From the NCBI RefSeq assembly GCF_038246755.1, contig NZ_CP134706.1:6823501-6887500 (forward strand): a DNA stretch of 64,000 nt. Reading direction: 5' to 3'. Each line of letters starts with the position of its first letter. Within the stretch, counting starts at the first letter, position 1. Made by a program: the position numbers and the translations under genes. Of this stretch, positions 31,401 to 41,678 are shown in pieces. This stretch comes from Micromonospora sp. FIMYZ51 (GTDB taxonomy: Bacteria > Actinomycetota > Actinomycetes > Mycobacteriales > Micromonosporaceae). The notes under the pieces are model-generated. The model was not told where the DNA came from and searched no databases. It was given only the letters and a program-made list of their open reading frames with translations.

Positions 31401-33216
31401 AGAGACCCTCCTGCTGCGGGGCGAGCGGGGCGCTGCGCCGGGCGACCGGAGCGGGCGGCACGGCGGCCGGAACGGGCCCGGCCGGGAGCGTGTCGAGCAG
31501 CTCGGCGAAGGCGGCGACGGTCGGCGCGGAGAGCACGTCGGCGACCGTGACGCGGCGTCCGGTCTCGCGCTGTACCCGGTCGGCGACGACGATCGCCGAC
31601 AGGGAGTGGCCGCCGAGCGCGGTGAACTCGCTGTCCGCGGTGAGCCGGCGAGCGCCGAAGACATCGGCCCAGACACCGGCGACGTAGCGCTGCCGCACGG
31701 TCAACCGCGCTTCGATGTCAGGTGCCTCCGACGCTTCGGCGTCGGCTGCCAGCAGCTGGGCGACGGCAGCGCGGTCGGCCTTTCCGCTCTGGTTGCGCGG
31801 CAGGGTCGGCAGGGTCAGCAGGCGTACGGGCACCGCCGCGGCGGGCAGGACGGCAGTCAGCAGGGATCGCCAGGAATCCGGCTCGACCGGCGCGGCCACC
31901 GCGGCCTCGATCTGCGACGTGCCGTCCGGGGTGGTGCTCAGCAGGGCCACCGCGTCGGCGACGCCGGGCAGGCCGCGTAGTTCGTGCTCGATCTCGCCGA
32001 GCTCGATCCGGATTCCTCTGATCTTGATTTGGTGGTCGCGGCGGCCCAGGTAGGCAAGCGCGTCGCCGGGAAGTTGCCGCACCATGTCACCGGTGCGATA
32101 GGCGCGGCTGCCCGGCGGGCCGGCCGGTTCGGGGACGAAGGCGAGCGCGGTCGACGCCGGGCGACCGAGATAACCCCAGGAGACGCCGGTGCCGGAGAGC
32201 AGCAGTTCACCACGCTGTCCGGTGGGGACGTCGCGGCCCGCCAGGTCGACGACCCGGGCCCCGAATCCGGGCAACGGCCGGCCGATTACCGGTTCCGGGG
32301 AATCACCGACCCGGGCCACGACGGCGTCCACCGTGCACTCGGTCGGGCCGTACACGTTGAAGGCGACCATCCGGCCGGTGCGTCGCCGCTCGGCGAGGGC
32401 GTTCCACAGCTCGCCGTCGATCGCCTCGCCGCCGACGAGGAGCCGCAGGCGCGGCAGGCCGGCGCGGTCCAGGTGCGGCAGCAGCAGGCGCAGGTGGGTC
32501 GGGGTGATGTCGAGGTCGGTGACCTCATGACGGCGCAGCACGTTCACGAGGTCTGCCGGGTCCCGGCGCTCGGATTCGCTAAGCAGTACCAGCGTGTCGC
32601 CACGGAGCAGCCGCACCCACTGCTGCACGGACGCGTCAAAGGACAGGCTGGCGTTCCACGCCACCACGTCGTGGCCGGGGCCGGCCGCACCGCAGCGCAC
32701 CAGCGCTTCGCCGAGTGCGCGAACGGCCTTGTGCGGCACCAGCACGCCCTTCGGCCGCCCGGTGGAGCCGGAGGTGAAGATGACGTAGGCGAGGTCGTCA
32801 CCGGTCGGCCGGGGCAGCGCGGCGAGCGCTTCCGGATCCGCTGCGACCTCGCCACGCAGCGCAGCGCCGACGTCCACCACCTCGACGCCGTCCGGTGGAC
32901 CGGCGGCCAGGTCGGTGATCAGGTGTCCGGCTGCCGACTCGTGGATCACCATGGCCTGTCGGCGTGGTGGATGCGCGGGATCGACAGGCAGGTAGGCGGC
33001 GCCGGACCGGAGCACCCCGAGCACGGCGGTCACCATCGCGGCGGAGCGTTCCATCCGGAGCGCGACCACGTCGCCGCGCCGGACGCCCCGGGCGGCCAGG
33101 GCGACCGCCACCGCGTCCGCGCGGCGGTCCAGGTCGGCGAAGGTGAGGCGGTCGCTGCCGCTGATCACCGCCAGCCGACCGGGATGGGTGCGGGCCGCAG
33201 AGATGTTCACCGTCAC
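28408..33216 (-). CDS. NRPS, A-T-C-A-T, predicted starter module for glutamine
   Basis: This 1602-residue two-module synthetase has A1 (about 1-480; YVIFTSGSTGRPKG, NVYGPTECT), T1 (Ser near 537 in GGHSL), C (GHHIVVDG near 721), A2 (FTSGSTGHP near 1175; SHYGATETP) and T2 (Ser near 1557 in GGTSL). By hand alignment to GrsA the A1 code is DAQDVGVVDK, almost the known Gln code DAQDLGVVDK. A2 is divergent (GVGHDPLLRE where FDxSV is expected; code about DPRHAGHQVK) and unassigned. With no leading C domain it should start a chain. No thioesterase domain is present. GTG 33216 overlaps the upstream oxidoreductase stop. The linker before A2 holds tandem repeats. Confidence 0.93.
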   Translation of the reverse strand: MTVNISAARTHPGRLAVISGSDRLTFADLDRRADAVAVALAARGVRRGDVVALRMERSAAMVTAVLGVLRSGAAYLPVDPAHPPRRQAMVIHESAAGHLITDLAAGPPDGVEVVDVGAALRGEVAADPEALAALPRPTGDDLAYVIFTSGSTGRPKGVLVPHKAVRALGEALVRCGAAGPGHDVVAWNASLSFDASVQQWVRLLRGDTLVLLSESERRDPADLVNVLRRHEVTDLDITPTHLRLLLPHLDRAGLPRLRLLVGGEAIDGELWNALAERRRTGRMVAFNVYGPTECTVDAVVARVGDSPEPVIGRPLPGFGARVVDLAGRDVPTGQRGELLLSGTGVSWGYLGRPASTALAFVPEPAGPPGSRAYRTGDMVRQLPGDALAYLGRRDHQIKIRGIRIELGEIEHELRGLPGVADAVALLSTTPDGTSQIEAAVAAPVEPDSWRSLLTAVLPAAAVPVRLLTLPTLPRNQSGKADRAAVAQLLAADAEASEAPDIEARLTVRQRYVAGVWADVFGARRLTADSEFTALGGHSLSAIVVADRVQRETGRRVTVADVLSAPTVAAFAELLDTLPAGPVPAAVPPAPVARRSAPLAPQQEGLYLLHQMYPHCSAYHVPALLRLDGPLDLDRLARAIATVVTRHAALRTRIGTVADRPVQMVTEPPTEPPLTVHRGDAANVTEWADEVVRRPFALDASLFRAEALITGDGVCHLALVGHHIVVDGWSMEVVQRDIGLAYRGELPAGEPVQFPAVAAALRSAGHRAEVSRQLEYWRDRLAGLPEPIRLPFTRRRPVTPRFRAGRVRRRLDATTAQALRRLAAAYRVPLFPLLTLGLAAVVHRLTGQQDLVLGTPVAGRDGAETSDSVGFFNNSLVLRLSLDPGRPVRDNLRTVARTIVDALANRHVPFDELVRELAPPRIPGANPIFQIWSNMLSYPISPPNLGDDVTVTTETAPVPGALFDLSAYFTDTADGVEVDLVHDADLFDEDRVQTLADDLVATFTAFRTDPDRPLADLRPDAPAVRSPWRTVPSRPAPATDAGAPCLDAGAPCLVAADAGAPCLVAADHTLTAAELRAAIDRCRADLDAADPDRRRPAAIVGARTPALVIALLAALTGNRPYLLIDADLPAARQQRMLTAVENPLRIAATARTPVVHPEPTPAPHGIAVPPGTGYVAFTSGSTGHPRPILASAAPLTALLRWYPETFAITANDRFSALSGVGHDPLLREILPALCAGATLHLPSPADTATPAALVAWLSAQRITVLHLSPTLGRLLAASGATLPTVRLVAFGGGPVHATDVTGLARLCPAARIVSHYGATETPQVAATVDHTTGTGFTTGTGPIVGTDSPTAELLLMDSHGRPAPANGAGEIWVRSPYLALGYLGDPASTARRFLPDPYGEPGVRAYRTGDLGLRRPDGTIEFRGRADRQISVHGNRVELDEIEAILREHPGVHDAVAYLDGEQLAAAASGIPELTPADLRRHLSAMLPPAVRPGELRVVGKIPLTGNGKPDVAALRRTGEPAPAAEALDADLAAVVTRVCTAAFGRTVIGPDVSFFEAGGTSLALIEVEARLSRALGRTIGLTTLFQNPTVHSLTKAIQEASR
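30022..30102. repeat. Tandem repeat in NRPS inter-domain linker
   Basis: Two nearly identical 30-nt units (30022-30051, 30052-30081) are followed by a 21-nt partial unit (30082-30102). They encode DAGAPCLVAA-like repeats between the C and A2 domains, in frame. This minisatellite is probably variable between strains. Confidence 0.8.
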
Positions 33217-34160
33217 GCCGCGACGGTCAGGGTGACCTTGCCGATCGTGGCCCGGTCCCGCATGTCCCGCACGGCCTGGGCGACGTCGGCCAGGGGATAG
33301 TCGCGGCCGGTCTCGGCGTCCAGCTGCCCCTTTTTGATCATGCCGAACAGGCCGATCATGGTTTCCGGGAACATCTCGCGGCGGAGCGTGCTGAGGTTGT
33401 ACGCCGAAAAGCCGGCGAGGATCCGGGTGCCCGCCATCAGCCCCTCGGGGCGTACCGGCGTGGCCTGCTCACCGGAGGCGGCGCCGTAGACGACGCAGCG
33501 GCCGAACGGGGCGAGCGCGGCGAACGCCGAGTCGAAGCGGGGACCGCCCTGCATCTCAAGGATCACGTCGAGCTGGCGGCCACCGTTCGCCTCCACCAGC
33601 TCGGCACCGATGTCGGCGGAAGTGGAGTCGACCGTGACGTCGGCACCCAGGCGCTTGGCGTGGTCGCGCTTCTCCGAGGTGGAGGCGGCGCCGATGACGC
33701 GACGGGCACCCCACGCCTTGGCCAACTGCACCGCGATCGAGCCCACCCCGCCGGCCGCGCCGGTCACCGCGACCGTGTCGCCGCGAGTGACGCGGGCGAC
33801 CGTACGCAGGATGTGCCAAGCGCTGTAGCCCTGCGTCGCCATGGCCAGGGCGGCCCGATCGCTGACGAAGTCGGGCAACTCGACGACCTGCTCGCTGAGC
33901 ATCCGCTCGGCCCAGGCCCCGGCGCCCGCCCGGGCCAGCACACGCCGCCCGTCGTCGGTGGTGCCGACGGCCTCGATGCCCGGCTGGTGCGGCAGCGGCG
34001 GGTTGAACGAGTAGGTGCCCTCGACGATGTGCACGTCGGAGAAGTTGACGCCGGCGCTGCGTACCCGGACCAGGGTCTGGCCGGCGGCGGCGACCGGGCC
34101 TGGCAGATCCTGGATCTCCAGGCCGTCGGCGCCGTGGCGGGTCAGCACTGCTGCACGCAA
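33213..34160 (-). CDS. Zinc-free MDR/quinone oxidoreductase-like enzyme (possible trans enoyl reductase)
   Basis: This 315-residue medium-chain reductase has an N-terminal GroES-like domain (AGVNFSDVHIVEGTY...LPHQPGIEAVG) and a nucleotide-binding domain with VTGAAGGVGSIAVQLAKAWGA. No structural zinc cysteines are visible, as in quinone oxidoreductases and polyketide enoyl reductase domains. The start is TTG 34160, with GAGGAGG 5 nt upstream, giving the usual family N-terminus (M)RAAVLTRHG. It lies 10 nt after the thioesterase stop and overlaps the next NRPS by 4 nt. It may reduce the enoyl intermediate made by the KR-DH PKS, acting in trans. This role is inference. Confidence 0.85.
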   Translation of the reverse strand: MRAAVLTRHGADGLEIQDLPGPVAAAGQTLVRVRSAGVNFSDVHIVEGTYSFNPPLPHQPGIEAVGTTDDGRRVLARAGAGAWAERMLSEQVVELPDFVSDRAALAMATQGYSAWHILRTVARVTRGDTVAVTGAAGGVGSIAVQLAKAWGARRVIGAASTSEKRDHAKRLGADVTVDSTSADIGAELVEANGGRQLDVILEMQGGPRFDSAFAALAPFGRCVVYGAASGEQATPVRPEGLMAGTRILAGFSAYNLSTLRREMFPETMIGLFGMIKKGQLDAETGRDYPLADVAQAVRDMRDRATIGKVTLTVAA

Positions 34161-34170
34161 GGGGTCCTCC

Positions 34171-34923
34171 TCAGTTTCGGGAATTCGTGGGGCGGGGCAC
34201 GGCGGCGAGGACCTCACGGACCGTTCGCAGCACCTCGGTACGGGCGGTGTGCACGAAGAAGTGGCCGCCGGCGAAGTAACGCTCGACCGGCTGCTGGGCG
34301 GCGTGGCGGGCCCAACCGTCGGCCTGGTAGTCGGTCACCGCCGTGTCGCTGACGCCGCGCAGCACCGTCATCGGGATGTCCAGTGGCGGCTCCGGCGGCG
34401 GGGTCCAGGTCTCCAGGAGCTGGTAGTCGGCGCGCAGGATCGGCACGAAGACGGCGAGCAGGTCGGGGTGCGCGGTCAGGTCGTCCGGCAGGCCGCCGTA
34501 GTCGGCGGTGTGCTGGATCAGCGCCGCGTCCGTCATCAGGTGCACCTGCTCGGGGTCGCGACGGCAGGGGCTACCGGAGCCGGAGACGATAAGCGCGGCC
34601 GGGGAGGCGTCGGCGTGGCGCAGCTCGCGGGCGAGCGCGAAGGCGATCACCGCGCCCATGCTGTGCCCGAAGAGCACCACCGGGCGAGGATGCAGCGCGG
34701 TCACCAGCGGGGCAAGTGCCCGCACCACCTCGGGCACGGACCGCAGCGGCGGCTGGTCGAAGAGCTGCTCACGACCGGGTAGCAGCACGGTGGTGACGCT
34801 GGCCAGGTCGCCGAGCTCGCCGGCCCAGTCGCGGAACGGCGCCGCGCCGCTGCCCGCGTACGGGATCACCACCAGGACCGAGCCGTCGCCCGGCGGCGGC
34901 GGAGGTACGAGTCGCACGCTCAT
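34171..34923 (-). CDS. Type II thioesterase
   Basis: This 250-residue alpha/beta-hydrolase belongs to the stand-alone thioesterase family of NRPS/PKS clusters. The nucleophile serine is in LFGHSMGAVIAF, the Asp in GVSDTAV and the His in AGGHFFV. Such enzymes normally remove misprimed groups from carrier domains. As no NRPS in the window ends with a thioesterase domain, it could also take part in product release. ATG 34923 overlaps the LanB-like stop by 4 nt; the longer upstream frame is a shadow. Confidence 0.92.
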   Translation of the reverse strand: MSVRLVPPPPPGDGSVLVVIPYAGSGAAPFRDWAGELGDLASVTTVLLPGREQLFDQPPLRSVPEVVRALAPLVTALHPRPVVLFGHSMGAVIAFALARELRHADASPAALIVSGSGSPCRRDPEQVHLMTDAALIQHTADYGGLPDDLTAHPDLLAVFVPILRADYQLLETWTPPPEPPLDIPMTVLRGVSDTAVTDYQADGWARHAAQQPVERYFAGGHFFVHTARTEVLRTVREVLAAVPRPTNSRN

Positions 34924-37112
34924 CGGCGCTCCACACAGGCTAGGCGGAACTCGGCGGTGTAGCGCCGACCCCGCTCGTCGGTCAGCCACAGCTGGTCCGG
35001 GCCAGGCAGCATCTCGGCGAGCGTGACGGTCCCGTCCGGGTCGCGGCGGCGGCCGGAGCGCAGCTGCGAGAGCAGGACCTCTGCCGACAGCGGGTTGGCA
35101 AGGTCGACGTGGAACGGCTTGCGCTCGCCGTGAACGGTGGCGAACAGGTGCCGGGGCATACCGTGCTCCGCGCAGACGCGGCGCAGCGCGTGGTGCAGCC
35201 GTTCGGGAGGCAGGCTCGTGTCGGGCAGCTCGTCGTGGGTGAGGGTCCAGCTCTCGCGCTGCACGACCAGATCGTCGATTGTCACGCGCGGCCGGTGGGC
35301 GGCGGCGGGTAGCAGGCCGAAGCGGGTCGCGGCGGCGTTGGCCACGAAGTCGGCAAGCACCCCGGCCAGGTCGGCGGACCAGCCCGGATCGGTCACCGAC
35401 CGCACGGTCACGGTGTCCCCGTCGGTCACCACCCGCAGGGCCGAGACGGGCAGGAGCCGCGATCCCCGGGGGTGGTAGGCCGGGCCGGTGCCGAGCCCCA
35501 GGTAGGACGCCGAGGGCGGCAGGTAGGCGGGCGGTGGCACCGTACGCGAGTTGACCTGCTCGTGATCAAGCGGATAGAGCGGGATGACCCGGTCGTCGCC
35601 GCCCGCATCGTCGATCCAGTCGTGCAGCGCCGCCCGGTCGGGATGCCACGCATCGGCGGCGAGCACCTCCATGGTGTTTGCCGCCGGGTGCAACTCGCCG
35701 AGGACGGCGAACAGCTCACCGGTGGGCGTCGCCGCGAGCATCAGATCGGGGCTGAACCATCGCATGCCGCGCCAGGCGGCCGGATCGTGGTCGAAGGTGT
35801 GGTCGACCGCCGCACGCAGGTCGGCGGAGTGGTGCGTGACGCGACGCTGCCCGGCCGGGACGTCGCGGAGCAGCAGGGACCGCCATTTCTGTCGCAGCCG
35901 CGCCGCAGCGGCGTCGGCCGGCGAGTCCACACCCCAGGCGCTGGCCGGGCCGATCTTGTCGAGCACCTCGGCCAGGGGCACACCGAGGCCGGGCGAGACT
36001 TCCCGGGTCCGCACCACGTCGGCGGCGAGCCGGGTGAACTCCCGGGCCACCTCGCGGGTGAACCACGAGGCGCCGTGCAGCAGCAGCTCCAGCGCCGGGC
36101 GGATCCCGTCGAGCAGGTCCATGCCCAGGCGCACCGGCAGGTCGCCGAGACAGTCCTCGTAGACGGGCTGGCGTCCGGCGTAGAACTGGCCGGCGTCGGA
36201 GCGCACTGCGGCCTGGTCGCAGATCCGCTCGAAGACCGCGTCGAGTTCCTCGAGCGCGTCGCCCAGCTCGCCGCCAGCCGCCACCCGGTCACGCGCGGCG
36301 ACCAGCGAGGCAAGGTCGGCCAGGGCGGCAGTGCGGCGCACCGGGTCGCCGACACGCAGGAGCTGACCGCGCAACGCCACCTCGGCGTCGAGGCGCCGCG
36401 GCACGACCAGGCCGGCGGTGAGCACGCCCATGGCGCGCAGCCTGGCCAGCACGGACCGCACCTCCGCCGCGTCCGCGTCCGACAGTTCGGCAAGCAGGTC
36501 GTCACCGGTCCGGCTGCCGTCGGCGAGCTCGACGACCCGCCGGGACAGCACGTCGAGGCGCAGCGGGCTGCCGTCGGCGAGCAGCACTCCGTCCGGCACG
36601 ACCGTCACACCGGCGGCCAGCCGTGGGGCGGTCCACGGGCCGAGCCCGTGGCGGGTCTCCAGGGCGGCGGCGACCGCCCGCAACGCCCAGTGCTCGAAGA
36701 ACACTCCGCGCCGACGCATCCGGCCGGTCACCGGGCCGATCTCGGTGGCACCGGCGACGATCGATCCCCACACGATCGGGCCGAAGAAGCCGATGGTGTC
36801 GTTCTTGGCGCAGTAACGCGCCGCGTACGCCCAGAGCCGGCGCTGCGCCTCGCGACGCCGCCACCCGCGCGCCGAGCCGAGGTTGCGCGTGGCCTGCCGG
36901 AGCATGTCGCGGTTCTGCCAGGTCAGCGCCGCGGTGAAGGCCGGCTCGCGGAGGATCCGGCCAAGTGCCTGCTCGCCTGCCGCACGGGCCGCCGCGTAGT
37001 CGTCCGGCGCGTCGATCTCGAGCCAGTCGAACGGCATCCCCGCGACCCGGGCGAACACCGACGGCACGAGCGACCATCTCGTGCCGTACGGCAGCAGGGT
37101 GGAGACCGTCAC
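34920..37112 (-). CDS. LanB-like (lantibiotic dehydratase N-terminal) protein in an NRPS operon
   Basis: This 730-residue protein is related to the glutamyl-tRNA-dependent domain of class I lanthipeptide dehydratases. Typical features include [19 protein letters not shown] (about 150), ARAA/LRDVPAG-type central segments, [29 protein letters not shown] and the [35 protein letters not shown] region near the end. No separate elimination (SpaB_C) domain follows, and no lanthipeptide precursor is seen. GTG 37112 overlaps the MbtH stop (GTGA), and its own stop overlaps the thioesterase start, so it is part of the NRPS operon. Possible roles are dehydration of a carrier-bound Thr to dehydrobutyrine, as I recall for the tripeptide albopeptide, or tRNA-dependent amino-acid addition as in PEARL enzymes. 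Confidence 0.85.
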   Translation of the reverse strand: MTVSTLLPYGTRWSLVPSVFARVAGMPFDWLEIDAPDDYAAARAAGEQALGRILREPAFTAALTWQNRDMLRQATRNLGSARGWRRREAQRRLWAYAARYCAKNDTIGFFGPIVWGSIVAGATEIGPVTGRMRRRGVFFEHWALRAVAAALETRHGLGPWTAPRLAAGVTVVPDGVLLADGSPLRLDVLSRRVVELADGSRTGDDLLAELSDADAAEVRSVLARLRAMGVLTAGLVVPRRLDAEVALRGQLLRVGDPVRRTAALADLASLVAARDRVAAGGELGDALEELDAVFERICDQAAVRSDAGQFYAGRQPVYEDCLGDLPVRLGMDLLDGIRPALELLLHGASWFTREVAREFTRLAADVVRTREVSPGLGVPLAEVLDKIGPASAWGVDSPADAAAARLRQKWRSLLLRDVPAGQRRVTHHSADLRAAVDHTFDHDPAAWRGMRWFSPDLMLAATPTGELFAVLGELHPAANTMEVLAADAWHPDRAALHDWIDDAGGDDRVIPLYPLDHEQVNSRTVPPPAYLPPSASYLGLGTGPAYHPRGSRLLPVSALRVVTDGDTVTVRSVTDPGWSADLAGVLADFVANAAATRFGLLPAAAHRPRVTIDDLVVQRESWTLTHDELPDTSLPPERLHHALRRVCAEHGMPRHLFATVHGERKPFHVDLANPLSAEVLLSQLRSGRRRDPDGTVTLAEMLPGPDQLWLTDERGRRYTAEFRLACVERR

Positions 37113-37324
37113 CGCGGCTCCAGGGCACGGCGCAGGCTCAGCGGACGCATGTCCACCCAGACCTTCTCGATGTGGTCGAGGCACTCGCGGATCCGGCCGC
37201 TCACGCCGTCCTCGCGCCAGCCGTCCGGGATCGGCCGGTCGACCGGCCACACCGAGTACTGCTCCTCGTGGTTGACCACGACGGTGTAGATGATGGTGTC
37301 GTCGTCCTCGTCAAACAGCGCCAT
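37109..37324 (-). CDS. MbtH-like NRPS chaperone
   Basis: This 71-residue protein has all family signatures: [40 protein letters not shown]. MbtH proteins bind adenylation domains and are needed for their folding or activity. ATG 37324 has GAGGAGGAGG with a 6-nt gap inside the end of the upstream NRPS gene, which it overlaps by 14 nt. It probably serves the A domains of this cluster. Confidence 0.97.
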   Translation of the reverse strand: MALFDEDDDTIIYTVVVNHEEQYSVWPVDRPIPDGWREDGVSGRIRECLDHIEKVWVDMRPLSLRRALEPR

Positions 37325-40300
37325 GGCTGTCCTCCTCCTCGATGTCGTCCGGCAGGTTCTCGAGTTCGTCGACGAACAGGGCGGCGAACTTCTCGATCGA
37401 GCCCTGATCGAAGTGTGCGGAGCTGTAGTTGACGGCGAACTCCAGCCGCCCGTCGGCGATGCCGCTCTCGATGTCGATGAGCTGGTCGCGGCCGGTGCTG
37501 GGGTCGGCGGTCAGCGCGGGCACCGGCAGCACGGTGAGGCCGTCGCGCGCTGCGGTGTCGGCGGACATCGTGCCGGTGTGGTTGAACGCGATCTGTGGCA
37601 ACGCCAGGCCGGTGAGGGCCGACGGTGCGCCGGTCAGCTCGGCGCTGCGGTGCAGCAGGCCGAAGGACGAGACCGGCTGGGGTACGGCTTCGAGCAGCCG
37701 CCGGACCTCCTGCCAGACACCGGCGTACGAGATCTCGGGCCGGTAGCGCACGGTGACCGGGTAGAGCGCGGTGAACCAGCCGACTGTCGCGCTGACGTCC
37801 ACCCCGCCGAAGGACCCGTCCCGCCCGTGGCTCTCCACGAAGAGGTAGAGGTCCTCGCCGGTCCACCGGCCGTACGCGCGGGACAGCGCCGCGAGCAGCG
37901 TGGTGAGCACCGGGCTGGCCGTGGCGCCGGGAGCGCGCAACCGGTGCAGCCGTGCGGTGGCCTCACGGGAGGCCGACGCGGTCGAACTGCGAACGCCGCC
38001 GAGCGTGTTGGGGCCTTCCCCGGTGACCGGAACCGGCCGGGGTGTGCCCACCACGGCGAGCCAGTCGGACGCCAGGTCGCGGATCCGCGCGGTCTCGGCC
38101 GCCGCGGCCAGGGCGTACTCCGGGTAGCCGGGGGACGGCTCGCCGTCGAGCTGCCCCGCATAGGCCCGTAGCAGGTCCTCGACGATGATCCGCCACGAGT
38201 AGATGTCCATGACCAGGTGGTGCACGGCCAGGTAGAGCGTCGTCCGCCCGGGGTCGAGCACCATCGTGCCGGACCAGGGTGGCGCTGTGGCGAGGTCAGC
38301 GCAGGCGCGCAGACCGGCCACCACGTCGTCGTGCGGGCGCGGCTCCGCACGCTGGTCGATCAGCCGGAAGGTGACCTGCGGTTCACCGGTGAGCCACTGT
38401 TGCCAACCGGTCGAGGTGCGGTCGAAACGCAACCGCAGCGCGCCGTGTCGGCGGGCGACCGCGATCAGCGCCTCCCGCAGCGTCGACGGGTCCAGCTCCC
38501 GGTCGAGTTGGATGCCCTGGACCATGTCGTAGTGCGCCGGGTCGGCACCGGCCTCGTCCAGGAAGATCCGCTGCACCGGCAGCAGCGGGATGTTCGTACC
38601 GGACGCGGCGTGCTCGGCCTGCGGCGTGGGCGCGGCGGCGTCGACGTGTGCGGCCAGTTCGGCGATCGTCTGGTGACTGAAGACGTCCCGCGGCTGAAGG
38701 TCGATGCCGCGCCCGGCGGCCCGGCCCTTGACCCGCAGGCCGGCGATCGAGTCGCCGCCCAGGTCGAAGAAGTTGTCCCGCACCCCGATCCCGGTGACCC
38801 CGAGCACCTCCTCCCAGACCTCGACGAGAGCCTGCTCGGTCGGGGTGGCTGCGGCGACGTGCCCGGTCGGCTGCGGGCCGGTCCACTGCGGCAGGGCGGC
38901 GCGGTCGAGCTTGCCGTTCGCGGTCACCGGCAGCACGTCGATGCGAGCCACGGCCGGCACCGCGTAGGACGGGAGCACCGCCGCCGCGTGCCGCCGCAGC
39001 ACGTCGCCATCGGCGTCGCCGGTCACGAACGCCACGAGCCGCCCGTCCCGGACCGTCACCGCCGCGCCGGTCACCTGGGGGTGCGACCGCAGCACCGCCT
39101 CGACCTCCTGCGGCTCGATGCGGTGGCCGTTCACGGAGAGCTGCGCGTCGAGGCGGCCCAGCAGGAACAACCGCCCACGGTCGTCAATGGTGCCCGCGTC
39201 GCCGGTGCGGTAGGCCCGGCCGCCGCGCTGCCCGGGACGCTCGTCCGGCACGAAACGTATCGCGGTGCGGGCCGGGTCGCCGTCGTAACCTCGGGCCAGG
39301 GTCCTCCCGGCGAGCCACACCTCGCCCCGGGCGCCGCGCGGCACCGGCCTGCCTCGGCCGTCCACCAGGAACGCTTCCGTCCCCGGATAGGTGCTGTCCA
39401 GCCAGAGCGGATCGGTGCGGCCCACCCCGCGCAGCACGGCGTACGCGTTGTCGATCCCGGTCTCGGTGATGCCGTACGCGTTGATCACCCGGGTGGCCGC
39501 GCCGGTGAGCTGGGTGAGACGCAGGTAGTCGGCCGCGTGCCAGGCCTCCCCTCCGACCAGCACCGTGCTGAGCTGGTCCAGCCGCTGCCCGGACAGTTCC
39601 GCCTCGTCGAGCAGTGGCCGCAGCAGGCTCGGCGGCAGGTCCACCACGTCGATCTCCTCGTCGAGCAGCAGGTCGAGCAGCGCCGCCGGGTCGTCACCTA
39701 CCGCCCGTGCGGCGATGACCAGCGTGCGGCCCGCGCACAGTGCCCGCAGCACCTCGGCGATCGCCACGTCGAACGCCGGGTTTTGCAGGTGCAGGTGCCG
39801 CTCGGTGCGTCCGGCGAAGTCGTGCGCGGCCTCCCACCCGGCCACCGCGGCGGCGAGCGCGCCGTGCGGGACGACGACGGGCTTGGGCTGCCCGGACGTC
39901 CCGGAGGTGAAGATCGTGTACGCGGCCTCGGCCGGGGAGACCGGCGCGGCATCGTCGCCCGGCGGACCCGCGCTCAGCGAGGCGGTCGTGATGTCGCCGT
40001 CGTCGGACACGACAAGGGCGGGCGCGGTGGACTCCAGCAGGGCGGTGACGCGGGCCGCCGGCCACGCCGGGTCCAGCGCGATGAACTGGCTGCCGGCGAA
40101 CCAGACGGCAAGCATCGCGACCACCCGGTCGGCGGACCGTTCGGCGATCAGCGCGACCGCCCGGCCCGGCCCGGCACCGTGCTCCCGCAGCCGCGCCGCC
40201 CCCGTTTCAGCCGCCGCGACCAGTTCGCCGTAGGTGAGCCGCCGCGTCCCGTCCACCACCGCGACCGCGTGCGGAGAGGCCGCCGCGACGGCCCGGACGG

Positions 40301-41678
40301 CCACGGGAACCAGCACCGGCGAACCGTCCACACCGGACGGTATGGCCAGCGGTGGGGCGGCGGGCACCGCGTCGAGCAGCTCCGGCACTGTGGTGTCCGG
40401 GTCGCCGGCCAGCCGGCGCAACACCGCCAGGAACCCGTCGAGCATCGCGCCCGCCGCGATCGGGGCGACCCGGGCGTGATCGTGGAAGAGTTCCACCGTG
40501 ACCCGGTCGCCCGAGGTCACGCTCAGCACCAGCGGATGCGCCAGCTCTTCACGGGACGTCGCCGCCCGTACGCCCAGCGGCGGCTGCCGGTCGGAGAACC
40601 GGCTGTCCGTGATCAGCGGATAGTTCTCCACCACCACGATGCTGTGGAAAAGTCCCTGATCGCGGGGCACCGCGCAGGCCGCCCGGATGTCCCGCAGCGA
40701 CATCTCCTCGAATTCGCGCCCCGCGAGGAACCGCCGTTGCAGATCCTGCAACCACGTCGTGACCGGCACCCGCCCGGCGATGCGCACCCGCACCGGCAAC
40801 GTGTTGATGAACAGCCCCACCATGGTCTCCGCGCCGGGCAGCGTCGCCGGCCGTCCCGACACGGTGGCCCCGAAGAGCACGTCGTCGCGTCCGGCGAACC
40901 GGGCCAGCACCACCGCCCACGCGGCCTGGGCCAGGGTGTTGAGCGTGACCCGCTCCCGCTTGGCCCGGGCGGTCAGCGCCGCTGACTCCGCTGGGGTGAG
41001 CGTCGCTTCGATCATGCCGCGGCCGGCCCTGGCCGTCCCCGGCAACGGTGCCGGCAACGGCGTCGGCTCACGGAACCCACGCAACGCCCGCCGCCAGTGC
41101 GCGAGCGCAGAGGCCGGGTCACGACCGGCCGCCCAGGCGACGTACGCCCGGTAGCTGGGCGCCGGGGTCAGCTCGATCGGCCGTCCCGCGCGGCGCAGGC
41201 CGTAGCCGACGAAGACGTCGCTGATCACGATCGGGATGGACCAGCCATCGATCATGATGTGGTGCGAGGTCCACACCATCTCCCAGCCGCCGTCGGCCCG
41301 GCGCAGCACCCGGACCCGGTGCAGCGGCGCCCGTTCCAGGTCGAACCCGGCGTCGAGGTCCGCGGTCAGCCAGGTGTCGAGCGCGTCGTCGTCGAACACC
41401 CCCTCGGCCACCGCGAACAGCTCGCGCGGCTCGCGGTAGACCGCCTCCACCGCCTGGGTCAACCCGGTGTAGGCCACGCAGGCTCGCAGTGCCTCGTGCT
41501 TGGCCGCCGCTGCCGTCCACGCCTCGGCGAGCGCGTCGGTGTCGAGGTCACCGTCGAGGGTGTAACGGACCTGGCTGAGGTAGGCCCGCGCGTCGCCGGC
41601 ATCGAGCGATTCCAGCAGCATGGCCTCCTGAAGCGGGGTCAGCGGGAAGATGGCCTCGACCGGACTGGCCTGGGTCAT
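37311..41678 (-). CDS. NRPS, C-A-T-E, predicted to add D-arginine
   Basis: This 1455-residue single-module synthetase has C (SHHIMIDG near 138), A (FTSGTSGQP near 589; NAYGITETG), T (GGDSI near 974) and a terminal E domain with [10 protein letters not shown] (near 1152), ESHGRD and [10 protein letters not shown]. The hand-derived A code DVADVGAIDK resembles arginine codes such as the syringomycin one. Epimerisation should give the D-residue. ATG 41678 overlaps the preceding NRPS stop by 4 nt; upstream frames are shadows. The protein ends in an acidic tail ([15 protein letters not shown]) that could dock to a partner. No C-first NRPS follows in the operon, so the next acceptor is unclear. Confidence 0.93.
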   Translation of the reverse strand: MTQASPVEAIFPLTPLQEAMLLESLDAGDARAYLSQVRYTLDGDLDTDALAEAWTAAAAKHEALRACVAYTGLTQAVEAVYREPRELFAVAEGVFDDDALDTWLTADLDAGFDLERAPLHRVRVLRRADGGWEMVWTSHHIMIDGWSIPIVISDVFVGYGLRRAGRPIELTPAPSYRAYVAWAAGRDPASALAHWRRALRGFREPTPLPAPLPGTARAGRGMIEATLTPAESAALTARAKRERVTLNTLAQAAWAVVLARFAGRDDVLFGATVSGRPATLPGAETMVGLFINTLPVRVRIAGRVPVTTWLQDLQRRFLAGREFEEMSLRDIRAACAVPRDQGLFHSIVVVENYPLITDSRFSDRQPPLGVRAATSREELAHPLVLSVTSGDRVTVELFHDHARVAPIAAGAMLDGFLAVLRRLAGDPDTTVPELLDAVPAAPPLAIPSGVDGSPVLVPVAVRAVAAASPHAVAVVDGTRRLTYGELVAAAETGAARLREHGAGPGRAVALIAERSADRVVAMLAVWFAGSQFIALDPAWPAARVTALLESTAPALVVSDDGDITTASLSAGPPGDDAAPVSPAEAAYTIFTSGTSGQPKPVVVPHGALAAAVAGWEAAHDFAGRTERHLHLQNPAFDVAIAEVLRALCAGRTLVIAARAVGDDPAALLDLLLDEEIDVVDLPPSLLRPLLDEAELSGQRLDQLSTVLVGGEAWHAADYLRLTQLTGAATRVINAYGITETGIDNAYAVLRGVGRTDPLWLDSTYPGTEAFLVDGRGRPVPRGARGEVWLAGRTLARGYDGDPARTAIRFVPDERPGQRGGRAYRTGDAGTIDDRGRLFLLGRLDAQLSVNGHRIEPQEVEAVLRSHPQVTGAAVTVRDGRLVAFVTGDADGDVLRRHAAAVLPSYAVPAVARIDVLPVTANGKLDRAALPQWTGPQPTGHVAAATPTEQALVEVWEEVLGVTGIGVRDNFFDLGGDSIAGLRVKGRAAGRGIDLQPRDVFSHQTIAELAAHVDAAAPTPQAEHAASGTNIPLLPVQRIFLDEAGADPAHYDMVQGIQLDRELDPSTLREALIAVARRHGALRLRFDRTSTGWQQWLTGEPQVTFRLIDQRAEPRPHDDVVAGLRACADLATAPPWSGTMVLDPGRTTLYLAVHHLVMDIYSWRIIVEDLLRAYAGQLDGEPSPGYPEYALAAAAETARIRDLASDWLAVVGTPRPVPVTGEGPNTLGGVRSSTASASREATARLHRLRAPGATASPVLTTLLAALSRAYGRWTGEDLYLFVESHGRDGSFGGVDVSATVGWFTALYPVTVRYRPEISYAGVWQEVRRLLEAVPQPVSSFGLLHRSAELTGAPSALTGLALPQIAFNHTGTMSADTAARDGLTVLPVPALTADPSTGRDQLIDIESGIADGRLEFAVNYSSAHFDQGSIEKFAALFVDELENLPDDIEEEDSHGAV

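Noticed and set aside
24306..33300. Very long forward-strand ORFs (for example 24306-27830, 28774-31980, 31984-33300) opposite the MFS, ATP-grasp and NRPS genes
   Set aside because: They are antisense shadows of high-GC genes. They have Arg/Gly/Gln/His-rich composition, no domains and no ribosome binding sites, while the reverse strand shows complete NRPS and ATP-grasp motifs.
34920..37324. A class I lanthipeptide cluster centred on the LanB-like gene
   Set aside because: I found no precursor peptide ORF, LanC cyclase or LanP/LanT. The gene is locked by overlaps inside an NRPS operon.
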